14,895 nt of DNA from contig CAYNWK010000103.1 in NCBI GenBank assembly GCA_964400875.1, forward strand, positions 1 to 14,895, read 5' to 3'. Shown piece after piece: positions 14,472 through 14,895 of the stretch (position 1 is its first letter; each line of letters starts with the position of its first letter). The notes beneath the pieces were generated by a model that saw only the letters and a program-made list of their open reading frames with translations, searched no databases and was not told where the DNA came from. A program made the translations under genes and the position numbers. The DNA comes from CAYNWK01 sp964400875 (lineage in GTDB: Bacteria; Chloroflexota; Anaerolineae; Anaerolineales; UBA4823).

Positions 14472-14633
14472 TGAAAAGTCTCTCCCTATTTTACCCTCAT
14501 GTATACCCGAGTTCATTCCACGTATCAGGATGCCGGAGAAAGCTGCTTGAACGCTAAATTTATGAATTTATCATGGACAAAATTCATTAGTTACGTTTGT
14601 CACAAAATCGAATGCCTTTTGTTACTGGTGGGA

Positions 14634-14663
14634 TTGTGCATGTTTTCACATACTAATTATATT
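14634..14663 (+). promoter_or_regulatory. Candidate promoter for the right-edge gene
   Basis: TTGTGC (14634-14639), 18-base spacer, TATATT (14658-14663). The predicted start near 14670 gives a leader of about 120 bases. Both hexamers depart from consensus. Confidence 0.25.
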
Positions 14664-14782
14664 GGATGATTGTGTATTTTTCCCTGAATAAACGTTGCAG
14701 CGAGCATCCAGGCAACTTCGAAGGAAAAATTTCAATTATCGAAAATTAAATACGATTTCCGGATACCCCAGCACTTCGCTCT

Positions 14783-14790
14783 GGAGGTGA
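14783..14790 (+). promoter_or_regulatory. Strong ribosome binding site of the right-edge gene
   Basis: GGAGGTGA matches the 16S anti-Shine-Dalgarno over eight bases, with GGAGG ending six bases before TTG 14794. The TGA inside it is also an in-frame stop just upstream, so the start must lie at or after 14791. Confidence 0.7.
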
Positions 14791-14793
14791 CAT

Positions 14794-14895
14794 TTGTCTT
14801 CACAAACGATTTCTCCGGATACAGCGCCCCCGCTAGAACCGGCCAACCCCAATCTTCGTTTTCTCGAAGAAGTGAGCGCGGCAACCGCGGGAGTG
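14794..14895 (+). CDS. Start of an unidentified protein (cut off by window edge)
   Basis: An open frame of 34 codons from TTG 14794 to the right edge, just behind a near-perfect Shine-Dalgarno sequence, with an in-frame stop six bases upstream. The visible N-terminus is polar and proline-rich (SPDTAPPLEPANPN) and then turns into what looks like the first helix of a folded domain (LRFLEEVSAATAG). No signal peptide or membrane segment is seen. Too little is present to name a family. The gene is divergent from the transketolase operon. Confidence 0.65.
   Translation, partial: MSSQTISPDTAPPLEPANPNLRFLEEVSAATAGV

Larger units (their letters stand above)
14472..14793. other. AT-rich intergenic region between divergent tkt and the right-edge gene
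   Basis: About 320 bases without a convincing gene, distinctly AT-rich from about 14555. It must hold the tkt promoter and that of the rightward gene. An eight-base inverted repeat (ATGAATTT 14562-14569, AAATTCAT 14580-14587) lies near its middle. A 27-codon ORF (14666-14749) has no good ribosome binding site and is not called. Confidence 0.6.

Noticed and set aside
14666..14749. 27-codon ORF in the AT-rich gap before the right-edge gene
   Set aside because: It has no proper ribosome binding site and an ORF of this length is expected by chance; it could only be a leader peptide if conserved.
1..14895. Mobile element, prophage, CRISPR array, toxin-antitoxin or defence system
   Set aside because: No transposase, integrase, direct-repeat array, or known defence gene was seen; all sizeable frames are accounted for by housekeeping or pilus genes.

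Overview
The window looks like an ordinary stretch of bacterial chromosome of roughly 55% GC, dense with housekeeping genes and with no sign of a mobile element, prophage, CRISPR array or toxin-antitoxin module. The gene set and protein character suggest a Chloroflexota (Anaerolineae-like) bacterium: Tad-type pseudopilins, an Asp-type MurA, a divergent HisRS, a DUF62 SAM hydrolase, a DUF255 thioredoxin-fold protein, and a mix of leaderless and Shine-Dalgarno-led genes. That placement is inference; no rRNA or other decisive marker is present.

Layout. Positions 1-3130 hold a leftward pilus-biogenesis block: a prepilin peptidase, then, after an AT-rich gap of 239 bases, a TadE-like pseudopilin whose stop overlaps (ATGA) the start of a TadG-like pseudopilin. 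The TadG-like protein carries a von Willebrand A domain and runs off the left edge. Divergent from the peptidase is a rightward SAM hydroxide adenosyltransferase (3213-4049), followed by murA (4148-5434), whose leader contains a hairpin and a tiny ORF. Thioredoxin (5484-5831) faces murA across a hairpin terminator and is divergent from scpA (5993-6781). ScpA is followed by a DUF255 protein (6815-8890), which overlaps tail-to-tail with exonuclease III (8880-9647, leftward). The hisS gene (9766-11055) runs rightward into tRNA-His (GTG anticodon), which has its own apparent promoter inside the end of hisS. Leftward again are transketolase (12444-14471) and transaldolase (11286-12416), an operon for the non-oxidative pentose phosphate pathway. 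At the right edge, after an AT-rich gap of about 320 bases, a new rightward gene begins with a TTG start behind a near-perfect Shine-Dalgarno sequence.

How the genes relate. Three functional pairs stand out. The prepilin peptidase sits with two pseudopilins of the kind such a peptidase processes. Histidyl-tRNA synthetase sits with its cognate tRNA. Transketolase sits with transaldolase. The rest are unrelated housekeeping functions in cell wall synthesis, redox, chromosome condensation and DNA repair. I found no convincing undescribed multi-gene system. The best leads are the Cys-to-Asp change at the MurA active site, the cysteine-rich vWA pseudopilin, the altered HisRS motif 3, the structured murA leader, and promoters placed so that transcripts begin at the start codon.
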